Part shown: piece after piece, positions 46,301-55,257 of the stretch
Position numbering within the stretch: the stretch's first letter is position 1
How the letters are laid out: every line of letters begins with the position of its first letter
Assembly (NCBI GenBank): GCA_017506865.1
Contig: JAFCMP010000412.1
Span: 248,001-312,000, forward strand
Direction of reading: 5' to 3'
Length of the DNA: 64,000 nucleotides
DNA from: Tribonema minus
Taxonomy: Eukaryota; Sar; Xanthophyceae; Tribonematales; Tribonemataceae
Position numbers and translations under genes: made by a program
The notes under the pieces: model-generated
What the model was told of the DNA's origin: nothing
What the model saw: only the letters and a program-made list of their open reading frames with translations
Databases searched by the model: none

Positions 46301-46942
46301 GGCTTGCGCCGCTGACCAGTCTGCCATGGGGAGCCCAAATGGAGAGACAGGAGGGTCAGGCATTGATAAAGCAATTACGGCTCGTGTGCTGGTGTAAGGA
46401 GTACATCAGGCACCAAAGGCAAACATAGGCCTGGCTTGCTGCAGTGAAGGGGGAGTGGGCGGAGGTGGTGGACAAGTGACAGCGATGGGCTAGAACTCTA
46501 TGGGCCCGTCTCTGTGAGGTTCGAGATGCAACGGGGAAACGCAGCAGGTGCACCAGGTGGGTCAACTAGTAGTACATTGGCTAAGGCTAGGCGTTGAACA
46601 ACGTGGATCGTCAAGGCCATAGTTGAGCGCTGAGGCAGCAAGCAGCCTGAGTGGTCACGTGAACAGATGTGTGTACTTCAGCTGAAGCAAGTACTCATGC
46701 ATTATGAATATGTTGTGTACTTTGGAAGTATCCATGGACGCATGTATCAACACGGCAGGTGCACCAACCGGCGCAGCTGCCTGCTACATGGTGTGTTGGG
46801 GGGGGGGGCATACAGTCCGTGTCTTTGTTGAGCTGCAAAAAATGCGTGTTCTGATGCAAAGTGAACTTGTCGGCTGCATGCACCTCTGCAGGCGGACATC
46901 AGGGCTGCCATGGAGCACGAGCAAACGGTGGTCCAAGGCTGA
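40347..46942 (+). CDS. MORN-repeat protein with unrecognised N-terminal region
   Basis: Exons 40347-41054, 41349-42817, 43337-43565, 44239-44307, 45764-46033 and 46892-46942 join in phase to 931 residues, with a stop at 46940-46942. The first intron has a GC-AG donor (AAG|GCGAGT). Residues 1 to about 380 form an ordered region I do not recognise (EFWNQNVIIKCVDANGIAV; RLQRRKLTPDFIKLLC). After a low-complexity linker come about eight MORN repeats, roughly residues 490-710 (YSGQFHEGTRTGAGVLY; AVYEGEVSAGRVSGEGTY; WEGSWRNGALHGQGRV; YAGDWEGGVRCGKG). MORN repeats bind membranes or act as scaffolds in cytoskeletal and ciliary proteins. The C-terminus is a charged helix (RREFLARLEALVRATAEAEK) and a Tyr-rich stretch (LVQSYYEEMQEVHQL). 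Introns 3 and 4 hold copies of exon junctions; intron 4 also holds an AT-rich island. An upstream in-frame ATG exists at 40308; I preferred 40347 for its context. Confidence 0.75.
43655..43917 (+). repeat. Two copies of the MORN-gene exon 3 tail inside intron 3
   Basis: The exon end at 43495-43565, coding LARLEALVRATAEAEK, recurs as CTGGCGCGGCTGGAGGTGCT at 43664 and as CTGGCGCGGCTGG at 43840, with spacings of 167 and 176 bp. Both copies keep a CAG|GT site after the tail. Between them are repeated TTGAAGTTT motifs. Confidence 0.85.
44208..44238 (+). repeat. Telomere-type repeats running into an acceptor
   Basis: CCTAACCCTAACCCTCACCC followed by TAACTCAG ends intron 3 of the MORN gene, directly before exon 4 at 44239. 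Confidence 0.85.
45434..45606. other. AT-rich island in an intron of the MORN gene
   Basis: About 170 bp are roughly three-quarters A+T by eye, against GC-rich surroundings. The island begins near TTTTATTCTAATTGAAATA and ends just before TTACCGCAG, the acceptor of the first exon 5 head copy. The change of composition is abrupt on both sides. It could be inserted organellar DNA or another foreign fragment; no protein or RNA is recognised in it. Confidence 0.6.
45611..45763 (+). repeat. Two copies of the MORN-gene exon 5 head with intact acceptors
   Basis: CAGGTGTACGCGGAGCGCGA occurs at 45610, 45674 and 45761. Only the last is the live exon start at 45764. The first two are followed by stops in the reading phase of the exon, so their use would truncate the protein. 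Spacings are 64 and 87 bp. Confidence 0.9.
46050..46112 (+). repeat. Telomere-type TTAGGG repeats near a donor
   Basis: Beginning about 17 nt after the donor of MORN-gene exon 5, the intron reads GGGGTTAGGGCTAGGGTTAG and continues with degenerate units. A further GTTAGGGGTAGGG lies near 46283. Confidence 0.75.
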
Positions 46943-48764
46943 TGAACTGCTGATGAACTGGGTGTGGACTGCCTGTACAATTCATATCCGGCAGCACTGA
47001 GAGCACCAAGAAATCCGCTCTAGTTAGGCAGGCAGGTATGCTGCACTGCGCACCGCTCGGGACGTCTTGCAGCGAGCGCACTCTATCCATAGTGCGTCAC
47101 TATATATAGCGTGTACTGCGGCGCGTTAGCGAGCGACGTGATAGCCAGCGCTCAACGCTCTTGATGATCATGGCTGCAGCGCCATTGACTCGTGACTGGC
47201 GTTGCAGTGCAGTGAGCGGAGTCATCCCGATTGTACAATGGGGGTACGTGTGACTGCGCTCACCCGCATGTGGTCATGCAGAGCAGCAGGCAAGGTGTCA
47301 CCCGTAGTAGGAGGTAGAGGTTCGTTGTGTCTGCATCTGTTCGACAAGTTGTTTCTTTGAAGCCATTGCCGTTGCATGTAGCGGGCAGTGTGTTCTGCAG
47401 ACACACCAGCAAAGCCTGCTCTGCGGGCTTTGCCTTACACGGGTAACACTTGATGTCGTGGTTGTGCGCTTGCCTTCAGGTACTGCAAGTAGGGCCAGAC
47501 TTGGTGCACTGCTGGCAGTTCAATGAGCTCTGTCCAAGTGGGTCACTGCTGGCCGCTGGTAAATGATACTTAAAGTTTACTGACAGGTGTATCTTCATCT
47601 GCCCACTGCAGCATCCTAGCATGACTGTTTTGTCACGTGCTCCACTGGTCACGTTTTGTCACGTGCTCCACTGGTCACGTGCCTGCATGCTGCGTGCTGC
47701 CACGGTGGCGCGCACATTGTGTGCACGCAGAAACATCCGCGACTGCATGCACGTCAATGTGCTCAAATGCAGTGTGCTGCTCTTGGAGCGGGCGACGTTC
47801 CATACCTGCGACCTAGCCACCCTAGGGCACACGGGGGCTAACCCAAACCCCCTAACCCTAAGGATCTGGTCGTTCTAACGGTGATGCGAAGGTCGGTGAT
47901 GAATGCGCACAAGACACCAAGTGTATGGCGCTCACAGCACATCAAATCTCAATCATGCAGTACTTCAAACCTGTTGTCGTAGCTTCGCGAGTTCTCAATG
48001 CCGAGGGCTTGCCAGTGGCAGAAGATGGAACTTCCCTGCGCTGCTTGCCCTTGCAAAATGAATCAGTGTTGAGTGAGATCTGGTGGTGGGATGTCTCCCT
48101 GCTGGCCAGCAAGCCTCCCGCTGGCCGAAAGTCCCCGTGTTACGATGCCACCTAAGTAATCAAAATGAAAAGCTCCACCTGAAAGTGCCGTGTAGTGCGT
48201 ATACTATTGCACATATCTGCCCCCTGCAGCAATGCGCCGATTGTGTACATCGTACTTCTCCCTGGTCTCGTATGTCAGAACTCGTGACTCGTAGATGACT
48301 TTGGCAGCGACGCACTTGATCGTGAAGTAAAAGTGTACCATTGACCTGGGGAAAAACTGTAGCTTGCGAAAAGGGGCATAACAAATGTGTTTAGACACCA
48401 TACTTCCGCACTGATCGATATGGGGTGCCAGCGGGCCAGTATCGCAGATTTTGCCGGGCAAAGGGCTGCTGCAGTGTGTAATTATCTCCCGCGATCATAT
48501 CTCAATGCAGTGCTTTCGGACGCTAATGCTCCCATTAGCTATCAAATAACTTTGCGTGCTGGTCTGCAGATCTCATTGCAGACACTGTACCACATACTAG
48601 TATCTTCTAACATTTGCAACAGCGCCTTTCTGAAAGGTTTTGAGCCTTTGAAAGTGCTGCAGTATGGGTATGGAGCTGGTCATGAAGAGCTATGGTAACA
48701 GAAAGTTACCGTTACAACTGGGAGGACAGGCGAGTCACGCGTGAGAACCAAAGATCGCGTTGGA
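46943..48764. other. Region without a resolved gene
   Basis: Most of this stretch shows nothing I can support. A possible terminal exon on the minus strand lies at 48204-48345 (listed separately). Degenerate CCCTAA units occur at about 47833-47863. A 22-bp direct repeat (GTCACGTGCTCCACTGGTCACG) is found at 47631 and 47656. Confidence 0.4.
48204..48345 (-). CDS. Possible terminal exon of an unrecognised gene
   Basis: After a CCCCAG acceptor, a minus-strand frame reads MVHFYFTIKCVAAKVIYESR, continues with TYETREKYDVHNRRIAAGGR and ends at TAG. Codon choice and composition look like real protein, unlike the surrounding frames. I found no convincing upstream exon and do not recognise the family. 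It could be the end of a gene whose other exons lie among 48346-48760, or a gene fragment. Confidence 0.35.
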
Positions 48765-51519
48765 ATGAATCGGCCCACATGGAAGAGACAAAGCAGCACC
48801 GACCCAGGTCTGATCATGGCATCGACCTGCGACGTTGTATCAGTAGCGGAGTGCGACGACGACGACCGTCGGAGTCGGCGGCAGGAGGATTGCCAGCAGC
48901 TGCTGCCTTCAGCGAAAGTCCGCTTGCGCGAAGCGACACGCGACACGACGCTGTTATGTGGCATGACGGACCTTCTGCCTGGGCTTCTGTTCCTGTCTGT
49001 TGTGGGGATAACACTTTGTGCCGTGGCCAAGTTCTACATCAACTCGCTAGACGACTGGTGGTGGGCAGGTGAGTGTACACACAGTGGTTCTTCTACTGCT
49101 CCTGTTGCTTCGCGCGCTGCCTGCCGTTAACTGCTGATGCTGTGTGCATATGCATGAATATGATATCTTATCATTTCAGGAAGTCGGGCCTTAGGTCAGT
49201 CAATGCAAGCAGTCGCTATCAGACCTCTGCACGCTGCACGCAACCAGAATGCTCGTGCTCGACACGAGCGTGCGTTCCGTTTCAATTGCGCATTCGCACA
49301 TGAATCAATCACGAGCAGTGGGTTTCCGTCGCTCTCAGCCACGAGGCAAGTTGATCTATAATTGAAATGAAGATATGGCCTGCAATATTCACTATTCATG
49401 TACAGGTCAAGTGCAGGTTCCCTCCCGCTGCGGCAGTGGAGCTGCTGCAGCATCACGATGCAATCACCATCATGGTTTGCACACGGCACACTGGACTCAT
49501 GAGGTCACACGTGAGTCACTCGCCCCTTGCTGCAGGCTTTTTCATGCCGTGGCAGCGCAACGCCATCATTGACGTGCGCTACGGTCACAGTGCATACTGC
49601 GTCCTGGTACATAACCAGCCCCCCTCGCACACCTCCAGCTGCCAGCCGTACAATATGCCCCCCCAAGACGCTGTGCTGGCAGGCAAGAAATTCTTGAGAG
49701 TTGCACACACCGCACAGCTAGAATCTCAATGTGTGAGTCTTGTGCATGTGAAATAGCAAGAAGCGTTTGCATTGTTGTTTCCCCACTCGTCTGTTGTTGG
49801 GGCCATTTGATCTGATGGACTTGTTGAGCAGCAGCGCATTGCACCATGTAATGCGACTGTACATGCAAGAAGGGGGCTTGAAGCCCTCGACATACATGCA
49901 CAATTTTTTTTGAACTTTCGGGTATCAGCAGTGCTGTTCCACATGAAGTCATTGTCAGATGTGTGAACATCAACAAGCAAGGACTATCCCCAGAGCCCCA
50001 TCAACTGTTCCATACAAAGTGTACGCAAGTCAGATGCCTCTGATACCTGAACTACTCGCCTACCCCTGGCGCGGCAGGCGTGGGCAGCGGGAGCGTCGCC
50101 GCCTGGGCGCTCACGGCGCGCATCGTGAGCTTCGTGGCGCTCTCCTTCCACCTCGCGTCAGCGCTCCTCTGGTCGCTGCTGCTGCTGAGCCCTGACACGA
50201 TGCTCGTCGAGTTCTGCGGGCGCTGGTGCCGCGCCATCTGCGTACGCGCGTACGCGCTCCTGTCGCTGCTCCTGGGCGCGGCCCTGCTGATGTCGGTCGT
50301 CGGTTTCGGCGTCACCGCCAACGGCGCGTTCAGGGCGGCGGTGCGGTGGCGCGGCGACTCCGCGGTGGTTCTCGCGCCGCTGTGGTGCGCTGTCCTGTAT
50401 TCACTTGACGCAGCCGTTCTCATAGGTGAGTGATGAGATTAGATACTGCTTGAAGTTAGAGCTGAAGTTCGGGTTAGCGGTCGCGGCGGTGCTCGCGCCG
50501 CTGTGGTGCGCTGTCCTGTTTGTACTGGACGCAGCCGTGCTCATAGAGGAGTGATTATTAGGTACTGCTTGAAGTTATAGTTGAAGTTAGGTTGACGACT
50601 GTTATAAATCAGGAGGATTGGCAGCGCCCGCACCCTGCAGTGCGCAATCTCTGTGTAAAAGCTGCCTTACTGGTTGGTGAGTGATGGCAATAGATTTTGC
50701 TTGAAGTCAGCATTAGGGTTGGCTAATATGCAACTAGGCTGGCAGTACGCGCGCTCTGCGGTACGCATTCAGTCCTGTTTACGCTGGACGCTGCCGTTCT
50801 CAGTAAGCAATAGGGGTATGAAGGTATCTGGTTGCTTCACTTGGACAAACTTCAAGGACGAAGGGTTAGGGTTAGGGTGCATTGTACAGCTGAGCGTATT
50901 TGCGCTGAGCGTTGTAGCGCATGCCGAGCGCTGTGACATAAACTGAGCGTTGTGTAGCACATGCTGAGCACTGTGTGGTGCACGCTGTGCATGCCGAGCG
51001 TTGCTGTGTATGCTGAGCATTGTGGCGCACGCTGAGTGCGCGCGGCCGGTTGTCTCAGTCGCGTGCGTGCGCAATGGTCGCTGGCGCATTTCAGCGCGCT
51101 CGCAAAGAGAGTGGCGCAGGCCAGTGGTCAGCGTGATTAAAACTGAATCGGAAGTAGGGTTAGGTTGCACAGTAGCATGCCTCAGAATGCCTTTGCGCAC
51201 TGTTATGAACGACAAGCTTTCTTGCACCCGACTTTACCCAACTCATGGATCACGACTTCTGCAATGCGTGATTTCAGGAATGGCCATCAATCTGCTGTGG
51301 GTGGGGCACGCGGCGGACCACGCGCTAGCAGCAACCGGCAGGGACAAAGCGGACAGCATGGCGAGCGCTGACACTGCAACTTCAACATTGGCAACCTCAA
51401 CATCAGCGCTGCCGCCCAGCGAAGCGCCGCCGTGGGCTTGGGAGGTGGAGCTGCAGCCGGTCAGCGGGCGCGGCATCCTGTTGGCACGAGGCACTCAGAC
51501 GGATGCCTGGTTTGTTTAA
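48765..51519 (+). CDS. Unrecognised membrane protein with four predicted helices
   Basis: Exons 48765-49068, 50078-50425 and 51278-51519 join in phase (all phase 1) to 297 residues. A charged cytosolic-type N-terminus precedes helix 1 (LPGLLFLSVVGITLCAVA) and a WWW-containing loop. Helices 2 and 3 lie in exon 2 (IVSFVALSFHLASALLWSLL; AYALLSLLLGAALLMSVV). Helix 4 is split across the last intron (PLWCAVLYSLDAAVLIGMAI). The C-terminal tail of about 65 residues is hydrophilic and ends in DAWFV. I see no catalytic motif or known signature. The last intron holds three decaying copies of the exon 2 tail. The first ATG in frame was used as the start. Confidence 0.6.
50480..50830 (+). repeat. Three copies of an exon tail inside the next intron
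   Basis: The end of exon 2 of the membrane-protein gene, from CTCGCGCCGCTGTGGTGCGC through its donor and GCTTGAAGTT, recurs 121 bp downstream at 50492. There are about a dozen changes, and the donor is destroyed (ATAGAGGAG). A worse copy spans about 50600-50720 and a third lies at about 50745-50822. TTGAAGTT accompanies each unit. The order of decay follows distance from the live exon. Confidence 0.85.
50864..50880. repeat. Short TTAGGG run
   Basis: GGGTTAGGGTTAGGGTG lies in the last intron of the membrane-protein gene. A single further unit occurs near 51150. Confidence 0.7.
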
Positions 51520-51653
51520 ACCAGCCATTCGGGTCCATGGATGATACCGCTGGTTGATACCTGCTCCCCCCATTCAGCTGCGGTTTAAGCCAGTCATCCG
51601 AGTGCATGGATGATACCGCTGGTTGATACCTGCTCCCCCCGTTCAGCTGCGGA
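51516..51653. repeat. Tandem duplication, 69-bp unit
   Basis: ATGATACCGCTGGTTGATAC, then CTGCTCCCCCC, occurs at 51541 and 51610. The two 69-bp units differ at about five positions. The first copy begins at the stop codon of the membrane-protein gene, so the unit contains its immediate 3' flank. Confidence 0.9.
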
Positions 51654-53593
51654 CAAATCGTTCTTGCAAGCTGCAGCCAGATGACAGCGATTGGTGCTTT
51701 GGCGGCCAGTGACCAATGAGGAGGTGGCATCCATGTAGGGTCGCGGGTTTTTAGACAGCATCTCAGCATACTTCGAAGCACATACGCTCTGGTAACGGCG
51801 TGAATGTGCGCAAGGTTGGCGATGATATATGTGAAGTGCGTCACCTCAACACAGGGCACGTCACCTCAACACGAAGACGTGGCAATACGTTCATGGCACT
51901 GCATGTCAGTTTTGTGCGCAGCGTCGTCTTGCCGCTGCCCTTCAGTGGTGAATCTGCCAGTGCACCACCAGCAGCAGCAGTAGCGGCAGGAGCCAGGGCA
52001 GTGACTCTCCTCTCTTACACTCCACTCCCAGTGACTCTCCTCTCCCCCCCCTCATGTCGGACTGTATTTGACGCTCCGTCGTTTGCATCAGATGGGCATT
52101 TGTTCACCGCCCAGAGATGCGCGCACAACACAGCCGTACGCACCACAATTTTGTACAGCAAAACAAATGCGTATTCAGGTCCTGTCACTCCCCGCTTGTC
52201 GTGCCCTGCGTTGTTGCTTGCTGGATGTGTTTGTGTGAGGCCGCCTTTGCAACCTGACAGCGGCTGTTGCCATGGTTGGTTTAACATCCAAAAGGAGCGC
52301 CCACTGCCAGCTCCCAGTGAAACGCATTTGCGCAGTGGCCACTGTTGCACACTGACCATTTCTTCCGCCACGGGTGTGAACTTGACATGCGATAGTTGAG
52401 GTTGACGCTCCAGTCGTGGGCACGTCGGCGCTTGGCGTCGAGGCAAGCGCCGCGCAGCACGGCTTCGCGGAGGCAGTGCGGCGTGCGCGCGCGCCACCCA
52501 GCAGACATTTTATTTGCCGTTGAGCACTGCCACAAGCGCTCTTCAGGCATACATCACGCCGCCCGCATGCTGAAGTGTTTGCAAGTATCTGGTACTGTGT
52601 GCACAGTGGGTGAGTAAGTCGTGCAGCGGATATTGACCGCCATTGAATTCTCCTGCCACTGCGTTGATGCTCGACTCGTGAATGCACGTGGTGCGTGCTG
52701 CACAGACCCAGAGCCAAATGTGGACGTGGTGACAGAACAGAGAAATTTGGGTGGTTATGCATAGGGCACACATGCAAGTAAAGCATGTGGCATCATACTC
52801 CGTCAACAGTGTGTGTGCGGGGCCCGCACACATTGCAGCACAGATATATGCAACAGCGCCATGAGGGGAGAGAGGCATAGACTAGGCAGGCATGCATCAG
52901 CACCTCAGTATCAACAACCATGCCTCCATTATGTGAAGGGTGCGCTGTCGATGCGCACATGTGCACCCGCCTGCACAACCTTCATGCCAAGAATCCGTGC
53001 CGGGCTCTCATGCCTAGCGCTGTCGACATTCCAAATCTAGTGACGATACGTCACCCTCCCTGAGTATTCGCTGTCATCTCTGCTCAAATTGGTGTGCTAT
53101 CACTGTAAGGAGCGAACATCAGCTATCACGTCAAGCATCCTCGCCGTGTGCACAGATTGAGCGCTGCTGTAGTAACGCTTAGCGTCATCGCATCCTTCTT
53201 CATGGCTTGCACACCTGCCCCAGCAGCAGCACGCTGGCGGCTGCCAGAGAGGCGCCAGCAAAACTGCCACGGGTTGCACTCTCACACAATTCTCAGGTCG
53301 TGCCTATCATAGCGGGGCTACAGCATGCTACGGCACGCAGCATCACGGCGCCAGACTGCAATGCAATGCTGCAGACGTGGCGCTACAGTGCCGCTGGTTG
53401 CACCTGGATGTGACAGCGCTGTGCAGCGCCATCCACTCTCATGGCAACCAGCACCGTGCCATCGCACAGCTGCGTTCTCCTGCGCCAGGTGCGGCCGCTG
53501 CTGGGCTCGTGCAGCTGTTGCTCGCAACGCTGCCACCGCCGCAGCCGCCGCCGCTGCGTCCAGAGTTGATGTGTCACCTTTATCACCCCCGCA
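51654..53593. other. Region without a supported gene
   Basis: The frames here are short or of non-coding composition, and I found no spliced model. The flanking genes end toward each other across this region. Nothing specific is seen beyond scattered short repeats. Confidence 0.35.
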
Positions 53594-54619
53594 TTACCCC
53601 TCGCTGTCGCTGCCGCTGCCGCCTGAGCCGCTGCTGCCGCCGCTTCCATTTCCATCTTCCGAGTCGCTGCCACTGCCGCTGCCGCTGCCGGAACCGCTCC
53701 CGCTGCCGCTGACGGAGCCACTTCCGCTGCTCCCGCCATCGCTGCCGCTGCGGCTGCGCGTCCTGCTGCCATCATCGCTGCCGCTGCCGCCGCCGTCGCT
53801 GCCGCTCTCGGACGCGCTGCTGCCGTGCGACGCGCGCCGCCCGCGCCGCAGATGCTGCGCGATGTTGTGCAGCGCCGTAAGCTTGCGCCGCAGCCCCAGC
53901 TGAGCCATGGGCACGCCGATGCAGTCCAGGTCCTCCGCGCTGAGTCCGTGCGCCGCGATGAAGGCGAGGTCATCATAGCCCGCCGCCGCGAACGCGCGCG
54001 CGTACGCGCCGCAGCCCAGCGAGCGCAGCCACGCCGCCAGCGGCGCGCGCGCGCCCTCGCGCGCCGCCGCCGCCTCCAGCAGCGCCGCCACGGCGGCGTG
54101 GCGGCAGAGGCGCGCCGCGTCGAGGGGGGTGAGCGCGCCGTGGGCGCTGGGGGCCAGGGCAGAGGCGCCAGCGCTCAGCAGCTGCTGCGCGCAGTCCGCG
54201 TGGCCGCTGCAGGCGGCGTAGTGGAGGGGCGTCATGCCGTGGGAGTCTGCGGCGCCGGCATCGGCGCCGGGCGCCGCCAGCAGCGCCGCCACGATGTCCG
54301 GGCTGCTGCCGTAGCGGGCGGCCACGTGCAGGGGTGTGTGCCCCGGGAGGACTTTGCTGGTGGCTATGGAGTCCGGGCGAGCGCCGTGTTGTAGCAGAAA
54401 GGCGACAGCTGCATGGTTTCCCTCTGCTACTGCCAGGTGCAGGGGAGTCCACTGTTCGCCTGCCAGTCTCGCGTTCGCCCAGTCGCTGCTGTTGCTCCTG
54501 TAGGCCCATGAGGCAGCTGCAAGCAAGTCGCCAGTGCGTACTGCAGCGTAGGGAAAGAGTGCTGTGACTTTGTTTGTTCCATGTTGATTGGCCCCTGCTG
54601 CAGCAGCTGCAAGCGACAT
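53594..54619 (-). CDS. Ankyrin-repeat protein with SAM domain and Ser/Gly tail
   Basis: A single intact exon encodes 341 residues. Ankyrin repeats occupy about residues 55-195: EQWTPLHLAVAEGNHAAVAF, GHTPLHVAARYGSSPDIVAA, GMTPLHYAACSGHADCAQQL and ALTPLDAARLCRHAAVAALL. A SAM domain follows at about residues 196-260 (LAAWLRSLGCGAYARAFAAAGYDDL, seen in parts; GLSAEDLDCIGVPMAQLGLR; RRKLTALHNIAQHL). The tail is almost entirely Ser, Gly and Asp. ANK-SAM proteins are adaptors whose SAM domain can self-associate. The gene lies back to back with GST1. A truncated, damaged copy of its 5' part lies at 59057-59330. Confidence 0.88.
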   Translation of the reverse strand: MSLAAAAAGANQHGTNKVTALFPYAAVRTGDLLAAASWAYRSNSSDWANARLAGEQWTPLHLAVAEGNHAAVAFLLQHGARPDSIATSKVLPGHTPLHVAARYGSSPDIVAALLAAPGADAGAADSHGMTPLHYAACSGHADCAQQLLSAGASALAPSAHGALTPLDAARLCRHAAVAALLEAAAAREGARAPLAAWLRSLGCGAYARAFAAAGYDDLAFIAAHGLSAEDLDCIGVPMAQLGLRRKLTALHNIAQHLRRGRRASHGSSASESGSDGGGSGSDDGSRTRSRSGSDGGSSGSGSVSGSGSGSGSGSGSGSDSEDGNGSGGSSGSGGSGSDSEG

Positions 54620-55179
54620 GTGCTTGCTGGCGCTGTGTCTTGCGTTCAGTGGGTAGGTTGCGATGCGGATAGCGCAAGCACTCGAGGCAATGCTATTTTG
54701 GAACAGAGGAGTGGCTTGTCATCTACGCACCGCCTCTCGTACCACTCCTGCGCAAATTTTTAAACTAACACAACTGCCTTCAACTTCACACCCAACTTCA
54801 CACCCAACCGCCGCTTGCCGGTCAGGCCGGCGACCCGATGTCCCGACGCCCGACGCCGTTGCAGCCCGGCTGCTCACTCCACTCTCTGCTCCACTAAAAC
54901 CCAAAAGAGGTGAGGGCCTCGCGCTGCGCAGATGTTGTGATGTGTAGTGTACTGCTTCGAATGAACGAGCACACGCTCGGGGGCGGCGCGCGTTCGGTGT
55001 TTTCCTGCGATTGGATGGCAAGTCCTGTCGCGTTCCTGCTTTGCACGGTTGCGAAGCATGCGGCAAAGGCACAAACCTCTCAACATTGTACAGTGTACAG
55101 TGCATACAGTTGCTCATTGGTCACTGCCTGGCTGGATGTCCTTCTACGCGCTCTCTGTGTGCGTCCCAGCCCGCAGACG
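54620..55179. promoter_or_regulatory. Divergent upstream region of ANK-SAM and GST1
   Basis: The stretch contains CAACTGCCTTCAACTTCACA and a second ACTTCAC motif near 54780-54805. A related element sits at the corresponding place in block B (59456-59480). This conservation across the duplication fits a regulatory or leader role, but no core promoter element is clear. Confidence 0.4.
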
Positions 55180-55257
55180 ATGACTTCCCTCAACGCCAAG
55201 CTCGCTGCCTGGCTGAAAGTCCTTTACGCTCCGTGCGCGTCCCAACCCGTGCAGACG
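55122..55257 (+). repeat. Tandem copies of the GST1 coding start, 78-bp unit
   Basis: GACGATGACTTCCCTCAACG at 55177 is repeated as GACGATGACTTCTCCTAACG at 55255, exactly 78 bp on, keeping the frame. A third, older unit precedes them (from about 55122, CTGCCTGGCTGGATGTCCTT). The same arrangement exists before GST2 (59819 and 59897), so it predates the block duplication. Confidence 0.88.

Noticed and set aside
52015-52786. Overlapping minus-strand frames of 160-203 codons
   Set aside because: Several frames are open at once, residues look random, and no splice-linked or domain support was found.
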